Shown here: positions 11,027 through 11,356 of the stretch, one piece after another
Layout of the letters: each line of letters begins with the position of its first letter
Position numbering within the stretch: the first letter of the stretch is position 1
NCBI GenBank assembly: GCA_903930195.1
Contig: CAIYXH010000098.1
Location: forward strand, 1-11,356
Direction of reading: 5' to 3'
DNA: 11,356 nucleotides
Source of the DNA: an uncultured Actinomycetes bacterium
GTDB taxonomy: Bacteria > Actinomycetota > Thermoleophilia > Gaiellales > Gaiellaceae
Translations under genes and position numbers: made by a program
Notes under the pieces: model-generated
Database searches by the model: none
Told to the model about the DNA's origin: nothing
Seen by the model: the letters and a program-made list of their open reading frames with translations, nothing else

Positions 11027-11356
11027 GTGCGTGCCGACGAGCTCGACTATGACCTGCCTCCGGAGCTGATCGCCCAGCATCCGGTCGAGCCGCGCGACTC
11101 CTCGCGGCTCCTCGTCTTCGACCGCGCGACGGGTGAGATTCGCCACCGCTCGTTCACCGACCTGCCGGACGAGCTCGCCGCCCGCACGCTCACCGTCGTC
11201 AACGACACGCGCGTGGTGCCGGCGCGGATCCGGATCGAGCAGCCGCGGGGAGAAGTGCTGCTGCTCGAGCGCCTCGCAGGCGACGAGTGGCTCGGCCTCG
11301 CGCGGCCGACGCGACGTCTCAGACCCGGCCGGCGCTACGGCCCGGTCGAGCTGATC
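11027..11356 (+). CDS. queA: S-adenosylmethionine:tRNA ribosyltransferase-isomerase, N-terminal part (cut by window edge)
   Basis: QueA transfers and isomerises the ribosyl group of S-adenosylmethionine onto preQ1 in tRNA, making the epoxyqueuosine that QueG then reduces. The first 110 residues are present and run off the right edge. Hallmarks are ELDYDLPPELIAQHPVEPRD (residues 4-23), SSRLLVFDRATGEIRHRSF (24-42), VVNDTRVVPARI (58-69), and EVLLLERL. The start GTG 11027 makes the protein begin at the same position as well-known QueA sequences (M-R-x-x-[DE]-[LF]-x-[YF]-[DE]-L-P) and fits the -10 seven bases upstream. ATG 11018, which adds three residues, overlaps that -10 box and is less likely. 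No Shine-Dalgarno is present. Confidence 0.95.
   Translation, partial: MRADELDYDLPPELIAQHPVEPRDSSRLLVFDRATGEIRHRSFTDLPDELAARTLTVVNDTRVVPARIRIEQPRGEVLLLERLAGDEWLGLARPTRRLRPGRRYGPVELI

Noticed and set aside
1..11356. CRISPR array, tRNA, rRNA, IS element, integrase or toxin-antitoxin pair.
   Set aside because: No evenly spaced repeats, cloverleaf-like segments, transposase or integrase motifs or paired small toxin-like genes were found on either strand.

Overview
The window is a very GC-rich bacterial chromosome segment. It most likely comes from a high-GC actinobacterium, and the gene content and style suggest class Thermoleophilia (Gaiella/Solirubrobacter-like). That placement is an inference from the codon use, the many probable leaderless genes, the PafB-PafC fusion and the Thr-rich SPOR protein; no rRNA is present to prove it. 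The content is ordinary chromosomal housekeeping and signalling. I see no phage, integrase, IS element, CRISPR array, tRNA or rRNA.

Left part (1-1331, all minus). The 5' end of an NRAMP manganese/iron transporter gene (mntH-like) is cut by the window edge. It lies behind a DtxR/MntR-like operator that overlaps its -10 box. Upstream on the same strand is a two-gene unit: a small PD-(D/E)XK-like protein and hpt (hypoxanthine-guanine phosphoribosyltransferase). The hpt start appears to be a CTG that overlaps the stop of its neighbour.

Centre-left (1380-4596, all plus). A compact promoter, whose -10 box reads in both directions, serves a small SufT/PaaD-type (MIP18 family) iron-sulfur assembly protein and, divergently, the nuclease-like gene. 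A cluster of GGGACWGTCCC inverted repeats follows. Next come queG (epoxyqueuosine reductase) and, overlapping it by 10 nt, an orphan sensor histidine kinase with about five membrane helices and a GAF domain.

Centre-right (4593-7834, all minus). A naturally fused PafB-PafC WYL-domain regulator meets the kinase gene tail to tail, and their stop codons share the tetranucleotide CTAG. Upstream of it are a small protein with a C-terminal Cys/His metal-binding motif and a membrane-anchored SPOR-domain protein.

Right part (7939-10547, plus). A three-gene signalling unit encodes a secreted, cysteine-free beta-rich protein of unknown function, an OmpR-type response regulator and a HAMP-containing histidine kinase. 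A perfect-stem hairpin follows. A small minus-strand coiled-coil protein then lies divergent from queA (tRNA ribosyltransferase-isomerase), which runs off the window. queA and queG catalyse the last two committed steps of tRNA queuosine formation, so the organism very probably makes this modification, although the two genes are about 8 kb apart here.

A recurring theme is the placement of TAnnnT-like -10 boxes 6-8 nt upstream of start codons with no usable Shine-Dalgarno. This pattern, seen at about six genes, points to widespread leaderless transcription and helped choose several starts.
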